In this document: positions 8,880 through 17,651 of the stretch, piece by piece
Position numbering within the stretch: position 1 is the first letter of the stretch
Layout: every line of letters begins with the position of its first letter
DNA from: JAKVCB01 sp963578605
Lineage (GTDB): Bacteria > Planctomycetota > Planctomycetia > Pirellulales > Lacipirellulaceae
DNA: 64,000 bases
NCBI GenBank assembly: GCA_963578605.1
Contig: CAUZEA010000011.1
Location: 18,210-82,209, forward strand
Reading direction: 5' to 3'
Made by a program: the position numbers and the translations under genes
The notes under the pieces: generated by a model
The model's input: only the letters and a program-made list of their open reading frames with translations
What the model was told of the DNA's origin: nothing
Databases searched by the model: none

Positions 8880-10070
8880 TCAGCCACGCATATCGTCAAG
8901 GGCACCAGCCAATCGCCGGGCAATGTCATCGATGAGTTCATCCCGCATATCCGACCACCAGGGAATGCTGATCATGTTGTCGAAGAATCGATCGGTTTGT
9001 GGAATGTCGGCCTTACCGAAGCCGAGTTTCTCAAACAAATCAGTGCGGCAAAGCGGCCAGTATTGAATAATGCATTTGAGCTGATACTTGTCCAACAATA
9101 ACTGGATTAGATCGTCGCGGTTCTTGCCATAGGGCTGGCCGTCGTAGCGGGCAGCCATGAGGTGATAGGCATGTTCACAACCATCAGGTGTATGCTGAAA
9201 CGATAATTCAGGATAGTCGCCCAACGCATTCCGAAGTCGGCCAGCCTGGCATCGCCGTCGTTCGTTGATTGCATCAAGACGTTTCATGAGTAGTCGGCCA
9301 ACGGCTGCATTTGGTTCACCCATGCAGAAATTGTGCGGCAACTGGCCAGGGATTGGCTCGACCACATTCGCCATGGCTGGCAACCAGTAACGCTGGCGAT
9401 TTTCCTCGAATGGCCAGTTACCCATCCAGCGCAGGCGGCGGCCCTGCACGCCATGATCGGGATTGCGAACGGTGAACATACCACCCTCGCCTAGTGTCGT
9501 TATGTTTTTTTGGGCATGAAAGCTGAAACAGCCGAAGTCGCCAATCGAACCGACGCGTTTACCGTGGTAACGTGCGCCAGGAGCCTGAGCACAATCCTCG
9601 ATGACGATCAGATTGTGCTCAGCGGCAAGCGACATGATCGCATCCATATCGGCAGGCAAACCATAGAGGTGTACAACCACGATGGCTTTTGTCTTATCCG
9701 TGATCCGTGTGGCGATCGACTCGGCGCTGAGAACGCGAGAATTGGGATCAATGTCTGTCCAGCATAGAGTGGCACCGGTGCGGGCGAAAGGCACAGCCGT
9801 GGCCACAAAAGTGTGTGCCGGCAGGATCACTTCATCGCCCGGACCAATGCCCGAGAGAATGGCTGTCAACTCAAGGGCGGCGGAGCAATTACAGACTGCG
9901 ACGGTGTCGCCGCAGCCGATGTACTGTGTCCACTCTTTTTCGAATTCTGCCGCTTCTGGACCAATTGCCAGTGTGCTGCCTTCACGGACCACGCGTAGCA
10001 AGGCCTGTTCTTCCTCCACATTCAGACGGGTTTGCACCGCAGGAAACGTAATCAATTCCATATCCGACAT
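8880..10070 (-). CDS. DegT/DnrJ/EryC1/StrS family PLP aminotransferase
   Basis: 396 residues, full family length. The PLP Lys is in SFHAQKNITTLGEGG (Lys188), the pyridine-binding Asp in VIEDCAQAPG (Asp159), and the substrate pocket CNCSAALELTA lies near residue 60. GGAGA sits seven bases before the ATG. Members make amino sugars or aminocyclitols by transamination at a keto-sugar carbon, or act as dehydratases when Lys is His; Lys is present, so aminotransferase is favoured. The only neighbour on the strand is the ruined TauD-like gene directly upstream, so the pathway is unclear. Confidence 0.88.
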   Translation of the reverse strand: MSDMELITFPAVQTRLNVEEEQALLRVVREGSTLAIGPEAAEFEKEWTQYIGCGDTVAVCNCSAALELTAILSGIGPGDEVILPAHTFVATAVPFARTGATLCWTDIDPNSRVLSAESIATRITDKTKAIVVVHLYGLPADMDAIMSLAAEHNLIVIEDCAQAPGARYHGKRVGSIGDFGCFSFHAQKNITTLGEGGMFTVRNPDHGVQGRRLRWMGNWPFEENRQRYWLPAMANVVEPIPGQLPHNFCMGEPNAAVGRLLMKRLDAINERRRCQAGRLRNALGDYPELSFQHTPDGCEHAYHLMAARYDGQPYGKNRDDLIQLLLDKYQLKCIIQYWPLCRTDLFEKLGFGKADIPQTDRFFDNMISIPWWSDMRDELIDDIARRLAGALDDMRG

Positions 10071-10104
10071 TGCAATCTCCTACAGGGTAGTTTCTGTTGT
10101 TTGA

Positions 10105-10972
10105 TTACTTGGTTTCTCGATCCAGGACTGTCAACCGTCGCATAACCCACCGTTCGGTCCCCGTGTTGTAGAACATTGAGCGGTGCAAAATACAGCGATT
10201 ATCCCAGACGACGAGTTCGCCAAGACGCCATTGGTGCGTGCAGATGAATTCCGGGTGGGTAATCAGCTCGTTGAGTTATTCGATGAGAGATAGGACCCTG
10301 ATGATAGTCCATTCCTACGATCGATTCAGCCATATCGCCGAGGTAAATATTCGGCCGGCCAGTTTCCGGGTGAATTCGTATCATGTCATGCTCGACTGGC
10401 GGTGCTTTACGTACTTGCTCGGCAGTCAAAGCAATGGGATCACGTCACTTTTTATCAAAGTTCAGGTGATGAACCGCCTTCAGAGAACCGAGTTGTATTT
10501 TCATGTCGGCAGTCAATGCTTCGCAAGCTCCGTACATGTCGGCAAGTTCGGTCTCGTCCCCTCGCGAGGATCCTCCACGCTGTACAGCCTCGTGGCGATG
10601 GTCCTCCGCTGTGTCCAAGACCCGTCGGTGTGCCAGTGCACCATACCAGGGTCAGGATGCTCGCCCTTCAGCTTATCCCTCCTCGTCGAGATTAATCAGG
10701 AGATACAACTCTGGGTACTGGCAATCATGGAACTGGTTTAAAACATGAACCTGTGGCTCGCCAAAGCGTCGCCCGAAATCCAGCTGGCGCTCGGGAGGAA
10801 TATCCTGGTCACGAAAGACGAGAACTTGGTAACGCAGAAAGGCTTCGTAGATCTTGTTAAAAAGTTCATCGCTGAGTTCCGTCGCGAGATCGACACCCTC
10901 GATTTCTGCCCCAATACTTGATGTAAGGGGCCGCGCAATGAAGTTCTTGCTCAAGTTCGGTGAAGATGACAT
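10105..10972 (-). pseudogene. TauD/TfdA-type Fe(II)/2-oxoglutarate dioxygenase, frameshifted
   Basis: Reading the minus strand across three frames recovers one dioxygenase. The N-terminal 99 residues (SSIGAEIEGVDL..., VFRDQDIPPERQLDFGRRFG) run from 10972 to 10673. The iron-ligand segment MVHWHTDGSW and EDP follow in another frame. EQVRKAPPVEHDMIR and IYLGDMAESIVGMD occupy a third frame near 10430-10290, and the last part, VVWDNRCILHRS to DRETK, ends at the stop 10105-10107. Both HxD and the distal His are still legible, so decay is recent. No single frame covers the domain, hence it is called a pseudogene. It is the upstream neighbour of the DegT gene. Confidence 0.85.
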
Positions 10973-11448
10973 CGTGGTTTGCTAGTTACTGCCGTGACTG
11001 TTCGAGCACGTACAGTCAGCCAACATGTTGAAGAATCATTACGCAAGAAGAACGCTTATTATGGGGACTCGGTTCCAATGAATAAACCACCTGGCTACCA
11101 AAAAAAGAACCAGGGGGTGTTACTTGGGCCCGGCCAAAAACTCCTATCGAGCAGACCTGGACAAGCGGTTGCGGCCAGTGGCTCTCTGAAACTACGTTTC
11201 ACGTGGTTCCCGAATCGAAAAACTTGGTAATCCCGTGTGGATTCTGATGCGTTTTCCAACGTTCTGGTGACGGCCGGTCAACGAGAAGTCCTACCACCAA
11301 TAGTCGAACCTCAGTCGAATTTTCCCATTCTGTTGCAACCACACGCGTTTGAAAGCTATAACAAAAGGGTTTCCATAGGACGCCCATTGCCATACTTTCC
11401 TCCATGTCCATTTTTTGTGTCTCTATATCTCCACCAATTGCTTGCTCT
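10973..11448. other. Intergenic region, nothing recognised
   Basis: About 475 bp between the start of the broken dioxygenase and the sugar dehydrogenase. It contains an A-rich stretch flanked by imperfect complementary segments (near 11085-11125) but no credible gene. It presumably holds the promoter for the dehydrogenase gene. Confidence 0.45.
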
Positions 11449-14400
11449 ATGACAAAACAAACCCCTCTCACCTGTTCCCCCGTCTGGCGCATACGTCTCG
11501 GCACGGCAGTTCTGCTGACCTGGGTGATCGGTATCAGCCTCGCCGCAGCACCGTCCACAGCCACCGAACCAGCCCGGTTGTCCCACCGCCCTGCCTGGAC
11601 AACGTCCCGTGTCCGAGGCGCCCCCAATCCACCAGCCGCATTTCGCGTCGAACTCGCCTTTCCAGGCATACGGTGGGACCGTCCCACCAGCCTCCACGAA
11701 GTCCCCGGAAAAGCAACTTTCCTGGTGACCGAACTGGGAGGAAATATTTACAGCTTTCGCAAAGAGGCCGGTATTGAACAAGTCAATTTGGTGGCTGATC
11801 TGAAGCAACACCTGAAAGAACCGTGGACAAACAAGGAAGCCGAGATCTTTGGCGCCACCATCCACCCGCGGTTCACTGAAAATCATTTTCTTTATATCTG
11901 CTATGTACATCCGGCGGACGGGGGTCATACCCGTGTTTCACGTTTTCAACTCACTGCCGATCAACCCTGGAAGTTGGTTCCCGACAGCGAACAGGTCGTG
12001 ATCACCTGGCCGCCGGGTGGCCACAACGGAGGTTGCCTCAGGTTCGGTACGGACGGCTATCTGTACATTTCTACCGGAGACGGTTGGGGACCGAATCCTC
12101 CGGACCACTTGGATACGGGACAGGACGTGAACGATCTTTTAGGTGCGATTCTCCGGATCGACGTCGATCACCCGACGGATGGACGAGCTTATTCAGTCCC
12201 GGCCGACAATCCGTTCGTCGAGTTGGCCGGCGCACGCCCGGAAATCTGGGCGTACGGACTGCGGAACCCCTGGAAATTCGCTATCGACCAAGAAACAGGA
12301 GCAATCTTCGTAGCCGACAATGGTTGGGAATCCTGGGAATCAATCCACCGCGTCGTCCGTGGCGGTAATTGCGGCTGGCCTATCATGGAGGGCCGGGCAA
12401 TACTCCGCAGCGAAGTGCCTCGCGGGCCAACCCCGATCCGACCGCCAGTGAAGGATCATCCGCACACCGAAGCCAACTCGGTCATCGGCGGGCTGGTCTA
12501 CCGGGGTGGGCAACTCGACCTGGACGGATGGTTTGTTTACGGCGACTACATCACCGGAACCATCTGGGCCTTGCGAAACTCGGAAGAAGATGAGTACGCG
12601 CATCGCACCCTCGTCGACACCGACCTGAGGATTGTCGCTTTTGCCGCAGGCAGCGCGGGTGAAGTGTTTGTGCTGGATTACGACCTCACCGGACAAATCT
12701 ACCGATTGCTGCCGTCGGAGTTGGAAGATACCTCGGCGGATTTTCCACGCCGCCTCAGTGAGACGGGTTTGTTCCGTTCTCTTGAACCCCTGGAACCAGC
12801 CGCCGGCGTGGTTCCCTACTCGGTTCGCGTTGGCCGTTGGATCGATAGCACCCGGACCCGCCGCTGGGTGGCGATTCCCGGTACAGGAACCATCCAGCTA
12901 TCGGTATCCCCGCAAGTCCCTTCCGATTTTCCCGAGAACACGGTCTTTGTGAAACATCTCGACTGGACCGCCGCTCCGGGACAACCTCCCCGCCCCTTGG
13001 AAACACAACTGCTGCATTTCTCAAACGGGTCCTGGAACCCGTACACTTACCGATGGGACGACGAAGGACAGGACGCCATCCTGGTCGACACGATCGGTTC
13101 AACTTCCACGATTCACCTTCCTGAGGAAAACAGAGCACCAGCCTTTACGGAACGCAATTGGCACTTCGGTGCCGAGACCGAATGCCGCCTGTGCCATAAC
13201 ACCGGTGCGCGGTTTGTCCTCGGATTTGTCCCGCATCAATTGAACCGACCCGTTACGATCGGCGACAACACCCAAATCGGACAGCTGACCGCGCTGGCAG
13301 CCCAGGGGGTAATCGACCCGGGTGTTTCGGTTCCACCGAATGACCCGTTGCGGCTGGTCGACCCCCACGATGCGTCCCAGTCACTAGAGGATCGCGCCCG
13401 GTCGTACCTGCACGTCAATTGCAGTAGTTGCCATCACCCGCGAGGAAATGCGATCGTCAACTTTTACCTCCGCCGCGACTTGTCACTGGACCAACTTCGT
13501 GCGTTCAAGGGAACGATCATCGGAACGTTTGGAATCGACAACGCCAAACTCCTTGTACCGGGTGATCCCTACCGGTCGTTGCTCCTCTACCGAATGGCAA
13601 AATTGGGGTACGCGCGGATGCCCTATATCGGTTCGCGGGCTGTCGACCGCCGAGCAGTGGCCCTGGTCGCGGAGTGGATTGCTTCGCTGCCGATCGATTC
13701 CACCCAGCAGGCCTCCGCTCCGATGACAGCCGGCACGCCACAACATCAGGCACTGCAAACCCTCGACCCCCAGAGTTCAGAGCTTCCCGCGGGACGCCGC
13801 CAGGCAATCGAGCAACTCCTGACAACGACACCCGGCGCCTTGGCACTGGTTGCCAGGGTACACGGCAACCAGTTGACCGCGGCCGACCACCAGTTGGCGG
13901 TGGAGTTGGGCACACAAGCCTCACGGGGAGACATCACTGGATTGTTTGAAGAGTTCATCCCTGAATCGCAGCGCCGGCAGCGGCTGGGACAGGAAATTGA
14001 TCCGCCAGAAATTTTGTCGCTCGAAGGGGACCCAATGCGAGGACAACTGATCTTCTTTAGCGACGGTACCCGCTGCCGCCACTGTCACCACGTGGACAAT
14101 CCCCAACAGTCGCTGGGGCCAACACTCGCGGAAATCAACAAGAAATACCCCCAGCGCGAACCATTCCTGCTACAAATTCTGCAACCCTCCCTGAAGAACG
14201 AAGACCGCTACGCTACACGAGTCGTACTCACCAATGACGGACAGTTGCTGACCGGGCTACTGGAAAGTGAAAGCCCCAGCGAAGTCGTCCTGAAAACCCT
14301 TGAGAAAAAGAAAGTTGCAATCGCACGTGACGACATCGACGAAATCCAGATAAGTTCGCGGTCGCTGATGCCCGAGTTCCTGCTCAGTGACCTGACGGCC

Positions 14401-14472
14401 CAGGAGGCAGCCGACCTGTTGGCCTACCTGATTTCGTTGGGAACAGATCCGGCAGGCACCGACCACCCTTAG
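11449..14472 (+). CDS. Sugar/sorbosone dehydrogenase-like propeller with multiple cytochrome c motifs
   Basis: 1007 residues from the ATG at 11449, followed by an export signal (RLGTAVLLTWVIGISLAAAPS). Residues ~60-420 form a PQQ-type glucose/sorbosone dehydrogenase beta-propeller (GGHNGGCLRFGTDGYLYIST, NPWKFAIDQETGAIFVADNG). Three CxxCH heme sites follow: CRLCH near base 13186, CSSCH near 13421 and CRHCH near 14074. The last lies in a Pirellula/Verrucomicrobium-type heme-binding domain ending in a variable DUF-like tail. The protein is expected in the periplasm, oxidising sugars or aldehydes and passing electrons to its hemes. Size and layout are typical of planctomycete carbohydrate oxidases. 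It has no operon partner downstream. Confidence 0.88.
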   Translation: MTKQTPLTCSPVWRIRLGTAVLLTWVIGISLAAAPSTATEPARLSHRPAWTTSRVRGAPNPPAAFRVELAFPGIRWDRPTSLHEVPGKATFLVTELGGNIYSFRKEAGIEQVNLVADLKQHLKEPWTNKEAEIFGATIHPRFTENHFLYICYVHPADGGHTRVSRFQLTADQPWKLVPDSEQVVITWPPGGHNGGCLRFGTDGYLYISTGDGWGPNPPDHLDTGQDVNDLLGAILRIDVDHPTDGRAYSVPADNPFVELAGARPEIWAYGLRNPWKFAIDQETGAIFVADNGWESWESIHRVVRGGNCGWPIMEGRAILRSEVPRGPTPIRPPVKDHPHTEANSVIGGLVYRGGQLDLDGWFVYGDYITGTIWALRNSEEDEYAHRTLVDTDLRIVAFAAGSAGEVFVLDYDLTGQIYRLLPSELEDTSADFPRRLSETGLFRSLEPLEPAAGVVPYSVRVGRWIDSTRTRRWVAIPGTGTIQLSVSPQVPSDFPENTVFVKHLDWTAAPGQPPRPLETQLLHFSNGSWNPYTYRWDDEGQDAILVDTIGSTSTIHLPEENRAPAFTERNWHFGAETECRLCHNTGARFVLGFVPHQLNRPVTIGDNTQIGQLTALAAQGVIDPGVSVPPNDPLRLVDPHDASQSLEDRARSYLHVNCSSCHHPRGNAIVNFYLRRDLSLDQLRAFKGTIIGTFGIDNAKLLVPGDPYRSLLLYRMAKLGYARMPYIGSRAVDRRAVALVAEWIASLPIDSTQQASAPMTAGTPQHQALQTLDPQSSELPAGRRQAIEQLLTTTPGALALVARVHGNQLTAADHQLAVELGTQASRGDITGLFEEFIPESQRRQRLGQEIDPPEILSLEGDPMRGQLIFFSDGTRCRHCHHVDNPQQSLGPTLAEINKKYPQREPFLLQILQPSLKNEDRYATRVVLTNDGQLLTGLLESESPSEVVLKTLEKKKVAIARDDIDEIQISSRSLMPEFLLSDLTAQEAADLLAYLISLGTDPAGTDHP

Positions 14473-14864
14473 GACGCCTTGCGCCAAACAGGAACCGGCC
14501 CCTTCAAACCCGGCGCGGCAAACCGTCCACCTGGGCTGCTCGAAGGAAATCGGCGTCGACGAGCATGCCCTCCAAGGGGTGGATGAAGAGGGTTTTTTCA
14601 GGTCGGCCCTGGCCAGGGCAAATCGCGGAGCCATGGACCTCGTCAACTGCCCGAACACCCTGCCAGGCACGGCTTTGTGAATACCGTACTCTCTGGGCTG
14701 CCGGCCGGGTACGGACTACCGAGAGTGTGCGAACCGGTCCCGTTTACGGTAGAATCATGCGTGGCATCACCGGCCAAGGGATTTCCTTCTGGTAGACAGG
14801 TGTGCAATTGACTTTTTTTGAACTTCAGAAAAAACAATATGCCTTCAAGGTGAAATCGTTGGTT
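14473..14864. other. Intergenic region upstream of truncated cytochrome
   Basis: About 390 bp with no full gene. A short minus-strand frame near 14510-14620 reads protein-like (ending ...VDADFLRAAQVDG) but has no start or wider context. A GC-rich stretch near 14695-14750 could include a promoter for the next frame. Confidence 0.4.
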
Positions 14865-15131
14865 ATGTTGCGGATCCTGCGAACCCTTCTTTGCGTCGCG
14901 CTGGCCGTGTTCGACGGCCCTTCGATCGCTTTCAGTGACGAACCAGCGTCTTTCGATACGCTGGAGTACCAATACGATTGCGCCATTCGGCCGCTGCTGA
15001 CGCAGTTCTGTATGGAATGTCATTCGACGGAGCAAAAAGAGGGCGAACTCGATCTCGAGCGGTTTGGCAATTTTGACGATGTGCAACACGCACCCCTGGT
15101 CTGGCAGAAGGTGAGGCCGGCATGCGGGTGA
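14865..15131 (+). pseudogene. Pirellula-type cytochrome c (PSCyt1-like) N-terminal fragment
   Basis: From the ATG at 14865 there is a signal peptide (MLRILRTLLCVALAVFDGP...) and then the start of a planctomycete cytochrome domain: YDCAIRPLLTQFCMECHSTE with one CxxCH, and ELDLERFGNFDDVQ. Normal relatives continue for several hundred residues after the VWQKV segment. Here the similarity stops at about 15115, and the sequence changes to part of a PEP-CTERM protein. It is therefore a truncated gene fused to unrelated DNA. An upstream GTG at 14802 is also open but adds residues that precede the signal peptide. Confidence 0.7.
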
Positions 15132-16184
15132 TTGGCGATACGAGGCTCGACAACGTCCGCTCCGGCTTCGGCCAGTGCGAACCGGCAATCAACGACTTCC
15201 GCTGGGGCCCCGATAGCAGTGGGCAGTGGGAAACAAGTCTTAATTGGGGTGGGGGCCCCCCCAACAGTAACACCCAAACGGCCCTGTTGGGAGACTCCAT
15301 TACCGCACCCCGCACCGTAACGGTCGACAGTCCCGTCACGGTCAAGAACCTCACGTTCGATAACCTTTCCAAGTACGTCGTCGGAGGAACTGGCACCGTC
15401 AACTTCAGCGCCGACAGCGGCAACCCGTCGGTCAACGTGCTGAACGGAAACCACGAAGTGGCGGCGAAGGTGGCAGCAGGAGGTATTACCAACGTGACGG
15501 TTACCAGCGGGAGCCTCGACTTCAACAACGAAATCGATCTGGCCGGCAATACGCTGAACATCCTGGCGGGGTCGGTTGGGATCAACCATCGCACGACTGG
15601 CGGTGGCGCGGTTGTCAACTCCGGGACCCTCGGTACCGCTGGGTCAACGCCCTTGGGCGGCGACCTCACCAGCATCGGCACCCTGGTCATCGACCTGGGT
15701 GAGAACAACACTGACATGTTCGATGTGGCTGGTGCGGCGACCCTCTCGGGCGTACTCCAGTTGGTATTCGAGCCCGGCTTTACCCCCCACCGCCAACCAG
15801 ACGGTCTTGACGGCCACCAGCGTGGACGTGAGCGGTGGGCTGAACCTGGTCGACCCGTCAGGCCTCTATACGCTCCAACCGTCTGCTACCGGCCTGCTGC
15901 TCAGCCTGGCCGCTGATGGTCCGACGGGCGATTACAACGGCAACGGCGTGGTCGACGCGGCCGACTATACCATGTACCGAGACAATCTCGGATCCGACAG
16001 CGGTGTGCTGCAGAACAATGATATCCCGGGTCCCATTGACATCAGCCACTACAGCCAGTGGAAAAATAACTTCGGAGCAGGAGCTGCCGGTGGGGCTAGT
16101 GCCGTACCCGAGCCAGGCTGCCTGCTCTTGGTTATGGTGGGATGCATCGCATTTGTGGTACCGCGTCGCCGGCAGGCCGCTTAA
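15122..16184 (+). pseudogene. PEP-CTERM/dockerin surface protein, 5' truncated and frameshifted
   Basis: Two overlapping frames together give one exported beta-rich protein. The first (to ~15785) has autotransporter-like strands (WETSLNWGGGPPNS, TVTVDSPVTVKNLTFDN). The second continues from ~15785 to the stop at 16184 with a dockerin-type calcium loop DYNGNGVVDAADYTMYRDN and a C-terminal VPEP, hydrophobic helix and RRR tail. The frame change lies in a run of six C at 15783-15788; five would restore a continuous reading (EPGFTPTANQTV). The N-terminal export signal is missing, replaced by the cytochrome fragment at about 15120. Sorting would normally be by exosortase. Confidence 0.75.
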
Positions 16185-16305
16185 ACTGCCTGCGCGTGAA
16201 CCGCAGCACAGAATGAGTCGCTTTGTGGGCGACATCAAAGCCTCTGCGCGAGCTGGCTTCGTTGCACTCGTTGCACTATCGCAACAACATGTCTAGGGTG
16301 TTGCT

Positions 16306-17415
16306 ATGGATATCGGTAAGTTGCTCCGAATTTCGACAGTTTGTGTCGGCCTTGTGGCCAACCTGGCCTGTGCCGGTGAGCCTGCTTTTCGGTTCCTCGC
16401 GATTGGCGACTTACCTTATTCCGAAGCAGAGGACATCCAGCTGCGGAAGCTCCTGAAACAATCGGAGCAAGAGGATTTTGCCTTTCTGATCCATGTCGGC
16501 GACATCAAGTCGGGAGGCGATCCATGTTCAGATACGCTCTTGGAAAATATGCGCGAGCTGTTCCAGAATTACCCCAAGCCGGTGGTTTATTCGATCGGTG
16601 ACAATGAGTGGACCGATTGCCGCTCAACCGGCGGAAATCCGATTGAACAGCTTGCCAAGCTGAGGCGGCGCTTCTTTCAGGATCGAGATGTTCTCCGGCT
16701 CCAAGAGCTGCAAACAAAGCATCAAAGTGATTGTGCACAGTTCACACCCTATGTCGAAAACTACCGCTTCACCAAGTCGGGTGTGTTGTTCGTCGTAATT
16801 CATGTTTGTGGCAGCAGCAATAATAAGCACACGAGCGATCCAGCCTCGATGAAGGAGTTTACCGCGCGCAATGCGGCAAACATGGCCTTCCTCGAAGAAA
16901 GCTTCCAGAGGGCTCTCGAAAAACAGCATGCCAGCGTCGTTATCGTGATGCACGCTAATCCCGACTTCGAAAACCGCCAGGCCGACGGATTTCAAGAGAC
17001 GATCGCCTTGATACAGGATTTTGTTGCGGAGTATCCAGGCCCGGTCGTATGCATTCATGGTGATTCACATCAGCACCGAATTGACCAACCGCTGCGTAAT
17101 GATGGTGGGGAAGTCTGTCGCAATTTCACCCGAATGGAGGTCTTTGGAGCTCCAAACGTGGTCGGTGTCGCCGCGACGGTTGATCCCAACGACCCGGAAA
17201 TCTTTCATTTCGAACCCTATACCCTTCCAGCGGCTCCTGATAACAAGTGTGTTCAAGAGGTTTGTGAGCCGAGACGGGAAAATTGTCCCGGGCGGGCGGG
17301 CCGTGGACGGGTCCAATTCCCAAGGCTTTGGAAAGCCCCACAACGACGAACCTGGCAGCTCTTATCTTCTACGGCCATACAGCAGCGGTGCCCAGAAATC
17401 GATGGCCGGCAATGA
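16306..17415 (+). CDS. Secreted metallophosphoesterase-like protein with atypical C-terminus
   Basis: 369 residues with a signal peptide (MDIGKLLRIS...LACAGEP). Calcineurin-like metal motifs can be followed: AIGDLPYS, HVGDIKSGGDPCS, SIGDNEWTDC, MHANPDFE and HGDSHQHRID. These give the Asp, His and Asn-type ligands in family order, though the second and third motifs are divergent. Homology appears to end around HFEPYTLP (~base 17230). The last ~60 residues are basic and low in pattern, and their DNA overlaps a decayed copy of the neighbouring PEP-CTERM gene on the other strand, so this tail is probably not native. Likely a periplasmic phosphatase or nuclease of unknown target. Confidence 0.65.
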   Translation: MDIGKLLRISTVCVGLVANLACAGEPAFRFLAIGDLPYSEAEDIQLRKLLKQSEQEDFAFLIHVGDIKSGGDPCSDTLLENMRELFQNYPKPVVYSIGDNEWTDCRSTGGNPIEQLAKLRRRFFQDRDVLRLQELQTKHQSDCAQFTPYVENYRFTKSGVLFVVIHVCGSSNNKHTSDPASMKEFTARNAANMAFLEESFQRALEKQHASVVIVMHANPDFENRQADGFQETIALIQDFVAEYPGPVVCIHGDSHQHRIDQPLRNDGGEVCRNFTRMEVFGAPNVVGVAATVDPNDPEIFHFEPYTLPAAPDNKCVQEVCEPRRENCPGRAGRGRVQFPRLWKAPQRRTWQLLSSTAIQQRCPEIDGRQ

Positions 17416-17475
17416 CCGGCGTGGCAATAACCCACGCAACTGAAATCAAGTGGATTCGTTACATTTCTGAAAAGC
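17375..17475 (-). pseudogene. Decayed N-terminal remnant of a third PEP-CTERM gene copy
   Basis: Read on the minus strand, this segment matches the first ~100 bp of the intact gene starting at 19116 (same AAGCTTTTCAGA and GTGGGTTATTGCCACG words). The start codon position reads ACG instead of ATG, and an early stop replaces residue Gln. Similarity fades near 17375, inside the metallophosphoesterase-like gene. It is the downstream neighbour in a former tandem array. Confidence 0.7.
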
Positions 17476-17651
17476 TTACCGTGCAGGTGACAACCAAGGT
17501 TGACTCCCGACTAACAGCAGGGCAAGCCAGGCCAAAAACAGGAACGTGCCAGAAGCAGGCTCCGGCACCGTGGCCGCGCCGCTGTCACCTGTCGAGTCGC
17601 CAAAGCGTGTTTTCCAATAGTCGTAGTCCATCCGGTAGACGACGCCGTCGC
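17408..17651. repeat. Direct repeat, left copy (pairs with 19042-19285)
   Basis: The 244 bp from 17408 align without any gap to 19042-19285, offset 1,634 bp, with roughly one mismatch in eight or nine bases by eye. The repeat spans the start of one gene copy and the end of the preceding copy, so it marks the period of a tandem gene array. Confidence 0.85.
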
